Of a DNA stretch of 64,000 bases, positions 46,099 to 55,909 are shown piece by piece. Location of the stretch: assembly GCA_965247815.1 (NCBI GenBank), contig CBDFHW010000025.1, positions 124,001 to 188,000 on the forward strand. Reading direction: 5' to 3'. This DNA is from CBDAQA01 sp965247815 (GTDB lineage: Bacteria; Planctomycetota; Phycisphaerae; Tepidisphaerales; Tepidisphaeraceae). Position numbers and translations under genes: made by a program. Each line of letters opens with the position of its first letter. Positions within the stretch are counted from its first letter, which is position 1. The notes under the pieces are model-generated. The model searched no databases, was not told the origin of the DNA, and was given only the letters and a program-made list of their open reading frames with translations.

Positions 46099-47094
46099 CT
46101 AGAGAAAAAGGTCTTGGGCGAAGCTTTTCCACCCGAGCGAGAATCGGCGATACCGGCCGGTGACAAACTCTCGAAAACTCGACGCGACTCGCGACCGGTA
46201 CCGCAACCGGATGGCGGACCGGGTGATGCAATGATCGATCTTCGCCGAAAGCTGGCTCAAGTGCTTCTGCGCCTGGGGCTCGGTGACTCTCAGAAGAGCT
46301 GACGGCGACTGCAAAAATTTTTCCAGGCGGTCGCGTGCTTCACGATAGGCGTCCGCCTGGTCGGCGAAAACGGCGCGGTCCATCGTTCGCGCGTTTTGCA
46401 CTTGCCGCCACAGCGAACGTCTTGATGCGCCGACGGCCTGCGAAGCGTGCTGGCGGTAGTGAATGAGCGGGGCATATTCGCCGTGGACTAGTGCACAGCA
46501 GGAGACCAGCAGACCGATCCAGCCGTCGTGCATCCAATGGTCTCCGATCGGAAGCAGCAGGGCTCGAAAGCGACTGTCGAACGCGAGCGTGGCTCCGGTG
46601 ACGACGTTTTGCCGAAGGATGACTTCGAACGCCAGCCCCGCGCGGAGCATGGAACGCAGCCGGCCGGTCAAGCCCACGCTGGTCCAAAGTCGATAGCCCA
46701 GCAGTTCACCGTTCGCATTGCACATTTCGGCGTCGCTGAAAAACGCGCCAAGACCGGGGCGGTCGGCAAACGCCCGTTCGATGGTCGCCAGCTTGTCAGG
46801 GTGCCAGAGGTCGTCCTGGTCACAAAGTGCGATGATGTCTCCCGTGCAGGCCGAGATCGCGTGCTCGAAATTCTTCGCGGGGCCGAGCGTTTTTGAATTC
46901 ACTTCGATCGAAATCGGGAATGGAGCTGATGCCGCGAACGCGCGCAGGATCCTGAGTGAATCGTCGGCAGAGCCGTCGTCCGCCACAATTAGTTCGTCCG
47001 GGAGGCGGGTCTGCGATGAGAGACTGGCCAGTTGCTGATCGAGGTGTGCCGCGCCATTGAGGGTGCAAAGCGCAATTGAGATTCGGACCGGCAT
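46099..47094 (-). CDS. Family 2 glycosyltransferase (b)
   Basis: Same architecture as its neighbour: ISIALCTLNGAAHLDQQLASLSSQ, VADDGSADDS, GDIIALCDQDDLWHPDKL. Paralogous by tandem duplication; both share RYRRFSLGWKSF-like / RYSYGYKSV C-terminal ends followed by DLFL. First gene of the pair. Confidence 0.88.
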   Translation of the reverse strand: MPVRISIALCTLNGAAHLDQQLASLSSQTRLPDELIVADDGSADDSLRILRAFAASAPFPISIEVNSKTLGPAKNFEHAISACTGDIIALCDQDDLWHPDKLATIERAFADRPGLGAFFSDAEMCNANGELLGYRLWTSVGLTGRLRSMLRAGLAFEVILRQNVVTGATLAFDSRFRALLLPIGDHWMHDGWIGLLVSCCALVHGEYAPLIHYRQHASQAVGASRRSLWRQVQNARTMDRAVFADQADAYREARDRLEKFLQSPSALLRVTEPQAQKHLSQLSAKIDHCITRSAIRLRYRSRVASSFREFVTGRYRRFSLGWKSFAQDLFL

Positions 47095-47170
47095 CGTTTC
47101 ATGATACCGTCCGCCCGATCAGTGGACACGCCCGGCAGGTTCGTCTAGTATTTTTGCGGCGACAAAATCA

Positions 47171-47244
47171 GTTCTCGTAGCTCAACTGGATAGAGCGTCG
47201 GCCTCCGAAGCCGAAGGTTACAGGTTCGACCCCTGTCGGGAACA
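47171..47244 (+). tRNA. tRNA-Arg (anticodon CCG)
   Basis: Acceptor GTTCTCG with CGGGAAC, anticodon loop CTCCGAA (anticodon CCG), T-arm CAGGTTCGACCCCTG, discriminator A; 74 bases, no CCA encoded. The reverse frame at 47145-47360 is spurious. Confidence 0.95.
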
Positions 47245-47392
47245 TTTAAGCCATTTTCATCTTTTGCCCTGATAGTCTGCATCCCGTTCTTTGGAGCACG
47301 GTTCGCTTTTGCATCTGGGCGCAACGCGTTTTTCGGAAATGCGCGATCTTGATCCTGCACCAGATCGAAAGACTTTAAGTGAGTAGCACTTC

Positions 47393-49306
47393 TTACGTTC
47401 CAGCCGGCTCGTACTTCAACATCTTGGGTTGAACCATTTGATGGACGAGATCGACCGCCTGGCGAAACTGACCCGCGATTTGGACGTTGTGGACGCAGGC
47501 GATTCGATCCTTCGCACGCTTCAGGTCGCCGGTGGTTCCCCAGAGCCCGACGACCATGTCGATGTCGGCCAGCTTCCCGTGGAGCCGTTTACACAGGTAC
47601 CGGGCGTGTGTGACGGCGGCAGGTGGGACGGCGGAAACGCAGACGAGGTCGGCCTTTGCTTTCTGAACCGTCTCGACCATTTCGCTGGCCAACTGGGTAA
47701 CTGAAACGACCGCGACGCAATACCCGCGCATCTCCAGAAGTTGTCCCAGCATCATGGCGGCAATTTCGTCGGCGTCGTCGGCGGCGGGTAAGCAGACGAC
47801 ACTGATCGTGCAGCCCCTGGGCAGCAGTACACGGGCGCCGTCGGGTGGTTTGAACAGGTTGCCGCGGGGTGCCGGTGTCGACGCCGGCGTGTCGCCTTTT
47901 GCTTCGTCTACCTTCGCTTGTGCGTCAGCGCGGACTTCGGCGGCGCGGTGCTGGTCCCCCAATTCATCGACGATGTCGCGAATACCATTCAGGATTAATA
48001 TTCTACGCTCGGCGGGCAGATTCCCGCGGAAGTGGTCCTGCTCGGCCATCGCCATTGCCGGCGTAAGCACGGTGTCGTAAAGCTCTTCCAGCGGCATCTT
48101 TTTGGCGTACTCGTACACCAGGTCGGCGGCTTCTTCCTGATCGAGCGCGAGCAGGCGTTGGTACACCCGGTCGGGGGGCGGCAGTGCGGGCTCTTCGGCC
48201 AGCAGCACGGTGAGGAATTCGAGCTGTGGGACGTACTTACCCATCACGACCAGACACACGGTCAACGGTGTAGAGAGCAGCAGACCAACCGGTCCCCAGA
48301 GCCAGGTCCAGAACGCCGCTGCTACGAGCACCGCGAGCGTGGCGATACCGGTGCTCGAACCGAACAACAGTGGTTCGATGACATTCGCGGCGACCAGTTC
48401 AATGCCGAGGAACATGCCGGCGGTGCCGAGTGCGGACGAAAAATGATCGAACACCGCGAGCGACAAAAGGATCGGCGTCAGCGCGGCGACCCAGATGCCG
48501 ACGTAGGGAATAAACCGAAGCAGCGTCGCGAGCAGGCCCCAGAGGGCGGGGCTGGGGAACGGGTGGCCGCTGATCTTTCCGACAGTCCACAGACCGACGG
48601 TGACGAGCAAGCCGACACCGCCATTCACGATTGATTGCATGAGCAGATATCGGCTCACACGTTCGGCGGCATCGTCGAGGGCCTGCGTGGTGGTCGTCAG
48701 CTGGTCTCTACCGGCGAGCCGGATCACGCGGTCGCGCAGGTCTTCTCGTTGGAGCAACATAAACACTGTAAAGACCGTCACGATAAAGGCCGTTCCCATG
48801 GGACCGAGAATGGCGGAACCGATCGTCCTCAACAGATCCAGCGGCGAGCTTTCAGTTCCCGATTCGGCCGAGTTGACCGTGTAAACCGGGATCGGCTTCT
48901 GCTCGGTCACGTCCGGCGCCGTGGTCGGTCCTTTGGACAGCTGCTTGATCTGCGACTCGGCGTTCCTCATCCAGCCGAGCAGCGGAACGGTCGTCATCTT
49001 CTTTTTGATGTTAGTGACATATTCGCTGCGGTGCGTGCTCAGATCCCCGGTCTGTTCGTAGACGATGTACCCGATCGCGCTTAGGACGCCGAAGGCGAAC
49101 AGCACCGTGACGATAACGGCCAGCACGCGGGGAAACTTCAGCTTTTCCAGCCGCGAGACAAGCGGTCCGAGCAGGAAGCTGAGCAGAATTGCCAGCGCGA
49201 TGGGGATCAGGACTTCGCGGGCGAAATACAACGCCGCCACCACGACGCACACAGACCCGAGCAACGCGAATTTCGGACTTTTCGTCGCCTCGTCTGACTT
49301 AATCAT
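47393..49306 (-). CDS. AI-2E family transporter (PerM-like) with C-terminal soluble domain
   Basis: The first ~370 residues have eight or so membrane segments with the family core (LLPGLGWM-like region, RYLLMQSIVNGGVGLLVTVGLW, FIPYVGIWVAALTPILLSLA, EPLLFGSSTGIATLAVL). The last ~300 residues are soluble: a helical part then a Rossmann-like domain (ISVVCLPAADDADEIAAMMLGQLLEMRGYCVAVVS) that looks like a cobalamin-binding-domain fold without the DxHxxG motif. Transported substrate unknown. Confidence 0.8.
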   Translation of the reverse strand: MIKSDEATKSPKFALLGSVCVVVAALYFAREVLIPIALAILLSFLLGPLVSRLEKLKFPRVLAVIVTVLFAFGVLSAIGYIVYEQTGDLSTHRSEYVTNIKKKMTTVPLLGWMRNAESQIKQLSKGPTTAPDVTEQKPIPVYTVNSAESGTESSPLDLLRTIGSAILGPMGTAFIVTVFTVFMLLQREDLRDRVIRLAGRDQLTTTTQALDDAAERVSRYLLMQSIVNGGVGLLVTVGLWTVGKISGHPFPSPALWGLLATLLRFIPYVGIWVAALTPILLSLAVFDHFSSALGTAGMFLGIELVAANVIEPLLFGSSTGIATLAVLVAAAFWTWLWGPVGLLLSTPLTVCLVVMGKYVPQLEFLTVLLAEEPALPPPDRVYQRLLALDQEEAADLVYEYAKKMPLEELYDTVLTPAMAMAEQDHFRGNLPAERRILILNGIRDIVDELGDQHRAAEVRADAQAKVDEAKGDTPASTPAPRGNLFKPPDGARVLLPRGCTISVVCLPAADDADEIAAMMLGQLLEMRGYCVAVVSVTQLASEMVETVQKAKADLVCVSAVPPAAVTHARYLCKRLHGKLADIDMVVGLWGTTGDLKRAKDRIACVHNVQIAGQFRQAVDLVHQMVQPKMLKYEPAGT

Positions 49307-49518
49307 GAATCGCCTTCTAAAAACCTGATGACGGTCGAAGTGCCGTGCCCCTCGTCTGCGTTGATACAGCGTATTGCATGTCTGGTGATGCGTGTACTGG
49401 CGAAATCCAGCCATCGTTTAACGCGGGAGGCGTCGACCTCGAACGCCCGGCCGGTCGGGCTCGATCGCATTTATCCGGTTTCGATAGTAGGGCACCGGCC
49501 TTGCAACTCGGCGTCGAC

Positions 49519-50730
49519 ATGACTGACAAATCACCTGCGAATCGTCGGGAGTTTTTAACCGCTGCCGGAAAGACGGCCTTGATTGCCGGAATCGGGGCAA
49601 CGACGTTTACAACGGCTCCGGCGGCCACACCCCTCGCGCCGCCCGACCGGCAACCGCCGAATCTTCCCGTTCCCGAACCACCTTCCAAGCGGGTCGGCTT
49701 CGCCGTCGTGGGGCTCGGGGTTTTGGCGCTCGAGCAGATTCTTCCGGCGTTCGCGTTGTGTGAGAAGGCCGCCCCGGTCGCGCTGGTGAGCGGTCACCGC
49801 GACAAAGCCGAACGTGTGGCGGCACATTACGGAATCAGTTCGAAGAATATTTACTCGTACGAAAATTACGATTCGCTACGCGACAATCCCGACGTGCAGG
49901 CGATCTACATCGTGTTGCCCAACAGCATGCACGCCGAGTTCACCGTCCGTGGGTTCGCGGCGGGGAAGCACGTTTTGTGCGAAAAACCGATGGCCGTCAC
50001 CCCCGCCGAATGCCAGCAGATGATCGACGCCGGCAAGAAGGCCGAGCGAAAACTGATGATCGCGTATCGGCTCCGTTACGAGCCCTACAACAAGCTGGTT
50101 ATTGAAATGATGCGGAAAAAGCAACTGGGCGCCGCGCGGGTGTTCTCGGCCGAGAACCTGCAGAACACGTCGGCGCCCAATATCCGGCTCAGCAGGTCCA
50201 CCGGCGGGGGGCCTTTAGGAGACGTGGGAATTTACTGCCTGAACGCCGCGAGATATGTGACCGGCGAAGAGCCGATTGAAGTGACGGGCCAGAGCTGGGC
50301 CGACCCGAATGACGATCGATTCAAAGAAGTTCCGTCGACCGTCATGTTCACATTGCGATTCCCGTCGGGCGCACTGGCGCAATGTTCCGGCGGCTTCGAC
50401 AGTTCCCGGTCGAGCCGATTCCGCGTCACCTGTGAAAATGGCTCGATCGATCTGGACCCGGCGTTCGACTACCGGGGACAAAAGTTGAAGATCATCAAGA
50501 AGGATTTCGCGGCCGATGCCAAAGCAGCCGGTGCGGCCGAAATCCCGACCGTGGAATCGATGGTTTCATTGCAGCACGAGAACCATTTCGCCCGCGAAAT
50601 GGATCACTTCGCAGAGTGTGTATCGAAGAACGTCGAACCGCTGACACCGGGCGAGGAAGGCCTCCGAGATCAGATTCTGCTGGCCGCCATCCAGCGATCC
50701 ATCGACGAGAAGAAGACGATTCAGCTTTAG
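49519..50730 (+). CDS. Gfo/Idh/MocA family NAD(P)-dependent oxidoreductase, Tat-exported
   Basis: Tat signal (NRREFLTAAGKTALIAGIG), then a Rossmann domain (GFAVVGLGVLALEQILPAF), the EKPMAV motif (KHVLCEKPMAV, Lys-Pro) and a second domain with LGDVGIYCLNAARY. Typical of exported sugar oxidoreductases of Planctomycetota. ATG 49519 begins at the signal; the frame to 49345 is longer but unsupported. Confidence 0.9.
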   Translation: MTDKSPANRREFLTAAGKTALIAGIGATTFTTAPAATPLAPPDRQPPNLPVPEPPSKRVGFAVVGLGVLALEQILPAFALCEKAAPVALVSGHRDKAERVAAHYGISSKNIYSYENYDSLRDNPDVQAIYIVLPNSMHAEFTVRGFAAGKHVLCEKPMAVTPAECQQMIDAGKKAERKLMIAYRLRYEPYNKLVIEMMRKKQLGAARVFSAENLQNTSAPNIRLSRSTGGGPLGDVGIYCLNAARYVTGEEPIEVTGQSWADPNDDRFKEVPSTVMFTLRFPSGALAQCSGGFDSSRSSRFRVTCENGSIDLDPAFDYRGQKLKIIKKDFAADAKAAGAAEIPTVESMVSLQHENHFAREMDHFAECVSKNVEPLTPGEEGLRDQILLAAIQRSIDEKKTIQL

Positions 50731-50789
50731 TCGATGCAAAGTAACCACGACGCGTCATGCCACCAATGGATCACGCGTCGCAGCTTCAT

Positions 50790-51776
50790 TCATCGATTGA
50801 CCGACTGCATTCCGCTGGGATGATACCGGTCACCATAAGCGACCCCGGCGGGCAAAGCCGAACCGATCTCCGACATTTCTTCTGCCGACAATTTGAGGTC
50901 AACCGATCCCAGGTTGTCATCGAGATATTGGGCTCTCTTGGTGCCAGGAATTGGGACAATGTCCGGCCCCCGGGCGAGCACCCAACTGAGCGCGAGCTGG
51001 CTTGCCGAGCACTGCTTCTTGTCAGCAATCGCATTCAGTTTAGTGACCAGGGCGAGATTTTTTTGAAAGTTCTCGCCCTGAAACCGGGGCGACTGCCTTC
51101 GGTAATCACCCTGCGGCAGGTCTTCGAATGTCTTGAACTGACCGGTCAAAAATCCGCGGCCCAGCGGGCTGTAGGCGACGAAACCGATTCCAAGTTCGCG
51201 TAGAAGTGGAAGAATTTCGGCCTCCGGGTCCCGGGTCCATAGCGAATACTCGGTTTGCAGCGCGGCAATCGAATGCACCCTCGCCGCCCGGCGGATCGTG
51301 GTCGGCCCAGCTTCTGATAGACCGAGGTGTTTTACTTTTCCTTCCTTCACCAGTTCCGCCATCGCACCGACGGTCTCTTCGATCGGGACTTTGGGATCAA
51401 CCCGGTGTTGGTAATAAAGATCGATCGTGCTTACGTTCAATCGTTTTAGGCTGGCCTCGCAACACTCTTTGACGTATTTCGCATCACCCCGGACGCCGAT
51501 GAATGCCCCGTCAGGCCCCCGGACGTTCGCAAACTTCGTCGCCAGGACCACCGCGTCCCGGCGATCGGCGATGGCCTTTCCGACCAGAATTTCATTCCGA
51601 CCCATGCCGTAGACATCAGCGGTATCGAGGAAGTTTCCGCCGGCATCAAGATAACGGTGGATGACCCGGATCGACTCGGGATCGTCCATCCGCGCCGGGT
51701 CGTAAAATTCGCTCATTCCCATACAGCCCAGGCCGAGCGCGGACACCTTTAAACTTCCGAGGTTGCGCTGATTCAT
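50790..51776 (-). CDS. Aldo/keto reductase
   Basis: TIM-barrel NADPH oxidoreductase: LGLGCMGMSEFY start, catalytic Asp/Tyr in NFLDTADVYG, Lys in VLATKFANV, His in DLYYQHRVDP and the NADP site IPGTKRAQYLDDN. 329 residues from ATG 51776 with GGAG upstream. Close to the well-known YghZ/AKR-general subgroup; substrate unknown. Convergent with the previous gene. Confidence 0.92.
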   Translation of the reverse strand: MNQRNLGSLKVSALGLGCMGMSEFYDPARMDDPESIRVIHRYLDAGGNFLDTADVYGMGRNEILVGKAIADRRDAVVLATKFANVRGPDGAFIGVRGDAKYVKECCEASLKRLNVSTIDLYYQHRVDPKVPIEETVGAMAELVKEGKVKHLGLSEAGPTTIRRAARVHSIAALQTEYSLWTRDPEAEILPLLRELGIGFVAYSPLGRGFLTGQFKTFEDLPQGDYRRQSPRFQGENFQKNLALVTKLNAIADKKQCSASQLALSWVLARGPDIVPIPGTKRAQYLDDNLGSVDLKLSAEEMSEIGSALPAGVAYGDRYHPSGMQSVNR

Positions 51777-51927
51777 GAACTGCTCCGGGTAAACGTCCGA
51801 CCGCACTTTAGGGTCGAGGGCTCGATAGAATCCAGCCGTTTGCGGCTCCGGGTCGCGGGCTTGACCACTTTTACGGTGTAGTTCGGGCCAGTGGAGTGAA
51901 ACACCGGACGATCGCGTATACTTTCAC

Positions 51928-53094
51928 ATGATGGTCGCTGCCCGCAAAAAAGTTGTTGTCGCCATGAGCGGTGGGGTGGATAGCTCGGTCGCCGCCGCGC
52001 TGTTGCTCCGTGAGGGGTACGAAGTCATCGGCGTGTTCATGCGGCTCGGATCGCCTTCGGGGGTCGAGCCGCACGACGCCGAGGCCGAAGTCTGTGACGC
52101 GACTGCGAACCCCACCGCGAAGCAGAAGCAGGGGTGTTGTTCGGTCCTCGATGCCGCCGACGCCCGCCGGGTCGCCGGGATGCTGGACATCCCGTTTTAC
52201 GTGCTGAATTTTCAGGAAGAGTTCGGCCGGGTGATCGAATATTTCGTCGACGAATATAACCGGGGTCGGACCCCGAATCCGTGCGTGCGGTGCAACGATT
52301 GGCTGAAGTTCGGCCGGCTCGCACAGTACGCCGAGGCGGTCGGCGCGGACTACGTCGCAAGCGGCCACTACGCTCGGATCGGCACCGACCCGGTCACCGG
52401 AGCGCCGGCCTTAATGCGCGGGGTTGATCATAAGAAAGACCAGAGCTACGTCTTGTTCGGCATGTCCGAGAAGACCCTTCGGCGCACGCTGCTTCCGATC
52501 GGTGGGATGGAAAAAACTGCGGTGCGTGCGATCGCCGAAGAATTGAAACTTCCGGTCTTCAACAAACCCGACAGCCAGGAAATCTGTTTCGTTCCGAACC
52601 AGGATTACGCCGGGCTCGTCCGTCGTCGCACGCCCGAAATGTTTCGCGACGGTGAATTGGTCAGCACCGCCGGCGAGGTGGTCGGAACCCATACCGGGCA
52701 CCAACATTTCACGATCGGTCAGCGGAAAGGCGTGGGCGTCGCGCTCGGCTATCCGATCTACGTCGTCGACATCGACACGGCGACGAATCGCGTCAAGATC
52801 GGCTCGAAAGAGGACCTGTTAATGACCGGGCTGGTCGCCCGGCAGATCAACCTGCTGGGGAGCCGTTTGAAGAACGCCGGGCTATCCGGCCTGCGGTGCA
52901 CCGCCAAGATTCGTTACAACGCCGACCCGCAACCGGGGCTGGCGACCGTAAGCGGCGAAGACGAATTGACTGTGGTCTTCGACCAGCCACAGACCGCGGT
53001 CACCCCCGGCCAAGCCGTTGTGCTGTTCGACGGCGACGTCGTTCTCGGCGGTGGATGGATCGACAACGGTCTGAAATCCGAGCCGCGGGCTTAA
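51928..53094 (+). CDS. mnmA: tRNA-specific 2-thiouridylase
   Basis: Thiolates wobble uridine 34 of Glu, Gln and Lys tRNAs. PP-loop AMSGGVDSSVAAALL, TPNPCVRCN and SQEICFVPNQDY with catalytic Cys residues, and HTGHQHFTIGQRKG are all visible. 388 residues, slightly longer than usual: an extra ~20-residue insert near EAEVCDATANPTAKQKQGCC. ATG at 51928 or 51931. Confidence 0.95.
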   Translation: MMVAARKKVVVAMSGGVDSSVAAALLLREGYEVIGVFMRLGSPSGVEPHDAEAEVCDATANPTAKQKQGCCSVLDAADARRVAGMLDIPFYVLNFQEEFGRVIEYFVDEYNRGRTPNPCVRCNDWLKFGRLAQYAEAVGADYVASGHYARIGTDPVTGAPALMRGVDHKKDQSYVLFGMSEKTLRRTLLPIGGMEKTAVRAIAEELKLPVFNKPDSQEICFVPNQDYAGLVRRRTPEMFRDGELVSTAGEVVGTHTGHQHFTIGQRKGVGVALGYPIYVVDIDTATNRVKIGSKEDLLMTGLVARQINLLGSRLKNAGLSGLRCTAKIRYNADPQPGLATVSGEDELTVVFDQPQTAVTPGQAVVLFDGDVVLGGGWIDNGLKSEPRA

Positions 53095-53178
53095 CCGTCG
53101 AAAGCGATCGGCGTCCGCCTTGTCGGTAATTCCAGATTTTTAAGGGCACTTTTCCCACGCACTGCAATTAGAAGACGC

Positions 53179-54135
53179 ATGCTTCGTCGAAACGTTCTCA
53201 TCTTCCAACTGGGCGGGCTGGGCGATTTCGTCCTGACCTGGCCGTTCGCGTTGGCGATGGGTCGGATCTACCCGCAGAGTCGAGTCATCTACGTGACGCA
53301 CGGCCAGAAGGGCCTGCTCGCCGAGCGCGTTTTAAGGCTGGAGTCGCGCGACATCGAGTCCGGCTGGCACGGCTTGTTCACCGACACCCCTCAACTGCCT
53401 GCGGCGACCCGCTCGCTGCTCGAATCATCTCACACGATTTATTCGTTCCTGCCGGTCACGGCGCAGTGGCAGCAGAATATCGAGCGCATCACGCCGGGCG
53501 CTAAGCAGGTCATCATCGATCCGAAGCCTTCTGAAAGCTTCACCGGTCATGTCACGGAATGGATGCTTCAATCGCTCGCGGACTTCAAGGTCGAACGAGC
53601 TGCGACTGAACAAATTCTGCGATCGATTCAGGACCGGGGAACCGGGTTTCGGACGCCGAGCGGGACCGAGGTGGTCATTCACCCCGGGAGCGGGGCGGCA
53701 GATAAATGCTGGCCGATCGCACGCTGGATCGAGTTGGCCGGCGCGCTCAAGACCGCGGGTCGGTCGGTTCGTTTTGTGGTCGGTGAAGTGGAGCGCGAGC
53801 GGTGGAGTAAAGCCCAGATCAAATCGCTTACCGCATTGGGGAACGTTCAGTCTTGTAACACGTGCATCGAGTTGCTGAGCGAATTGTCGACTGCCGGCGT
53901 TTTCGTCGGGAACGACAGCGGCCCGGGACATCTGGCCGGCATCCTCGGCGTCCCGACCGTCACCCTGTTCGGGCCGACGAACCCGACCCGCTGGCACGCT
54001 CTGGGCCCGCGGGTGCGGACGCTTCCTTCGTTCGAAAGCCTGACCGTCGACTCGGTGCGACAGGCGATCGACGAGGCCGGCAGCCAGAAACCGCTGGTCC
54101 GGGCGGTCGTCAGTGATCGACGACTCAATGAATAA
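53179..54135 (+). CDS. Glycosyltransferase family 9 (heptosyltransferase-like)
   Basis: 318 residues. FQLGGLGDFVLTWPFALAMG at the start, EVVIHPGSGAADKCWPIARWIELA and FVGNDSGPGHLAGILGVPTVTLFGPTNPTRW are the GT9 signatures. Predicted LPS core or other envelope sugar transfer. Ends overlap the reverse-strand signal peptidase by 11 bases. Confidence 0.9.
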   Translation: MLRRNVLIFQLGGLGDFVLTWPFALAMGRIYPQSRVIYVTHGQKGLLAERVLRLESRDIESGWHGLFTDTPQLPAATRSLLESSHTIYSFLPVTAQWQQNIERITPGAKQVIIDPKPSESFTGHVTEWMLQSLADFKVERAATEQILRSIQDRGTGFRTPSGTEVVIHPGSGAADKCWPIARWIELAGALKTAGRSVRFVVGEVERERWSKAQIKSLTALGNVQSCNTCIELLSELSTAGVFVGNDSGPGHLAGILGVPTVTLFGPTNPTRWHALGPRVRTLPSFESLTVDSVRQAIDEAGSQKPLVRAVVSDRRLNE

Positions 54136-55775
54136 ATCGCATCGAGCCGAAGTTCGGCACCAGCGCGGGCCCTGACGGGTGAACGAGGTAGCCCGCCGGC
54201 CAATACACGTAGAACGCTTTGCCGAGCATGAAACGTCCGGGCACCTTGCCGGCCGACACATTGAGGCCTTCGTCGGGCAGATACACTCCGTCCCGCCAGC
54301 AGCGGGCGTCGTAGCTGAGGATCGAGTTATCCCCCATGACGAAATATTCGTGCGGCCCGAGCACCTGCGCGTTGCTCGGAAAGTCGTTCGGCGTTGCGCG
54401 GACGGGGCCGGCCCGGTCGTTGTAATAAAACTGGTCGCGATAAAGGCCGAGGTGCGAGATGCTGCACAGTTGGCTGTCGGCCTGAATTTCCACCGACCCG
54501 GGCGGAGGCGTCATGTGAGTCTTGAATTCTTCGATCAGGGCCGGCAGGTCGGGAGAAAAGTCGGCCGGCGTTGACTGCGCCACCAGCGCTTCGTCAATCC
54601 GAACCGAGACTTGATAATCGACGTTTGAGAACTCTACACGCAGCGGTTTCGAACCAGACGCGAGGGCAAACGGTTGCCCGATCTGCGACCGCCTGCCGCC
54701 AAATTCCTGGTACAAAGTTCCCTGAGTCGCACCGAGCTCGCAGGTGAAGCAGTGATCCCGTTTGGACAGGCTCAGCCGGAGCGGGCCTGTTCCGCTTTCC
54801 CGCGCGTAGGTCAGCCGGAGATCGACGTCGCTGACCGGCATTTCCCCGTACGGCCGGGAGTCGCTCGGCTGTCAGCGGGTATCGCGACTCGGTGCTGCGG
54901 GTACCCCCGGTTTCTGGTCTTGGCGGCTGCTGGTCGTACACCAGATATTCACTTAAAGTCTGCCCGGTCGGGTTGGCCGTCGGATCGAACTTCAGCCGCG
55001 AACTGCCCGTCGCTTGCGCGAACTTAAAGACCCGGCCATGACTCGCAGCATCGTCAAGAGTCCAGCCGGTCCCCTCGGCGACTTTCCAGGGCTGGTTCCA
55101 AGCGTGAATCTCCGCGCGGTCGAGACCCTGGGGATGAAAATCATTGTCGTACACGAGCCGCCACATCGCGTCCTGAACCGGCTTGGGTTTGTGCTGGATC
55201 ACAAAATCGCGCTCGTTCCTGGCCTCTGCTGCACGGATGTAGACGTCGCCGTCGACAACCATGACCCCTTCGCCCGGGGTGGCGATCAGGCGTTTGATGT
55301 AATTGGTTGCCATCGCGATCGGCGCCTTAAAGACCACCACATCCCACCGGCTCGGTTGCTCGAGCAGATAAAGGTATTTGAGAACCAGGATGCGATCGCC
55401 GTAGAACACGGGCGGATTATTGAGCTGATCGCCCGGCATCTTAAACCCGCAGTTCGGGCAGTAGACGGGACCGTTAATCTGCCCGGCAGTGCTGTGGATG
55501 GTCTCTTCGCCTTCTGGGTCATTGTTGTTCGACGGCTCGGAATAATTAACGTCGAAATCGTACCCGCAGTCGACGCAGTGAAACCGGGTGTGCGCGCCCA
55601 GCAATGTGGTGGCCATCGAACCAGTCGGGATCACGAATGCTTCGACGACGAACGCCCGGAAGACGAACGCGAGAATAAACGCGACGAGGATCGACTCGAT
55701 CGTCTCCTTCACACCGCCGGAGTTCTGAGACGGTTTTCGTACGGAAGTTTCAATAGTCGCGGCAGCATCTTCCAT
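54125..55775 (-). pseudogene. lepB: Signal peptidase I with zinc ribbon, frameshifted
   Basis: N-terminal membrane anchor, catalytic Ser53 in IPTGSMATTLLG, general base Lys161 in NYIKRLIATPGEG, and between them a zinc-ribbon-like insert (C67-x2-C70, C106-x2-C109), as in long planctomycete signal peptidases. Reading is clean from ATG 55775 to about 54870; then it continues as meaningful sequence in another frame (YGEMPVSDVDLRL..HEYFVMGDNSILSYDARCW) to 54125. The break is near 54845-54870. MGDNS..SDSR-like box lies after it, so the natural protein needs both parts. Either an indel error or a broken gene. Confidence 0.85.
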
Positions 55776-55909
55776 AAGCGATCTAATTCTAAGCGAAGTC
55801 TGCATACCCCGGAAGGGATGTCATCGGGATCAGATGGAAACGGGAGATATCGAAGCAATGATCGAGCCCGGGCAGATTAACTTCCCGGTTTCGGTGATCG
55901 CGGCAGCTT

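Noticed and set aside
39217..47171. Genomic-island attachment sites from tRNA-Lys or tRNA-Arg
   Set aside because: I looked for a second copy of the tRNA 3' end flanking the Rhs array and saw none, and no integrase gene is present.
47145..47360. Reverse frame with GRTCNLRLRRPTLYPVELR
   Set aside because: Complement of tRNA-Arg, the same artefact.
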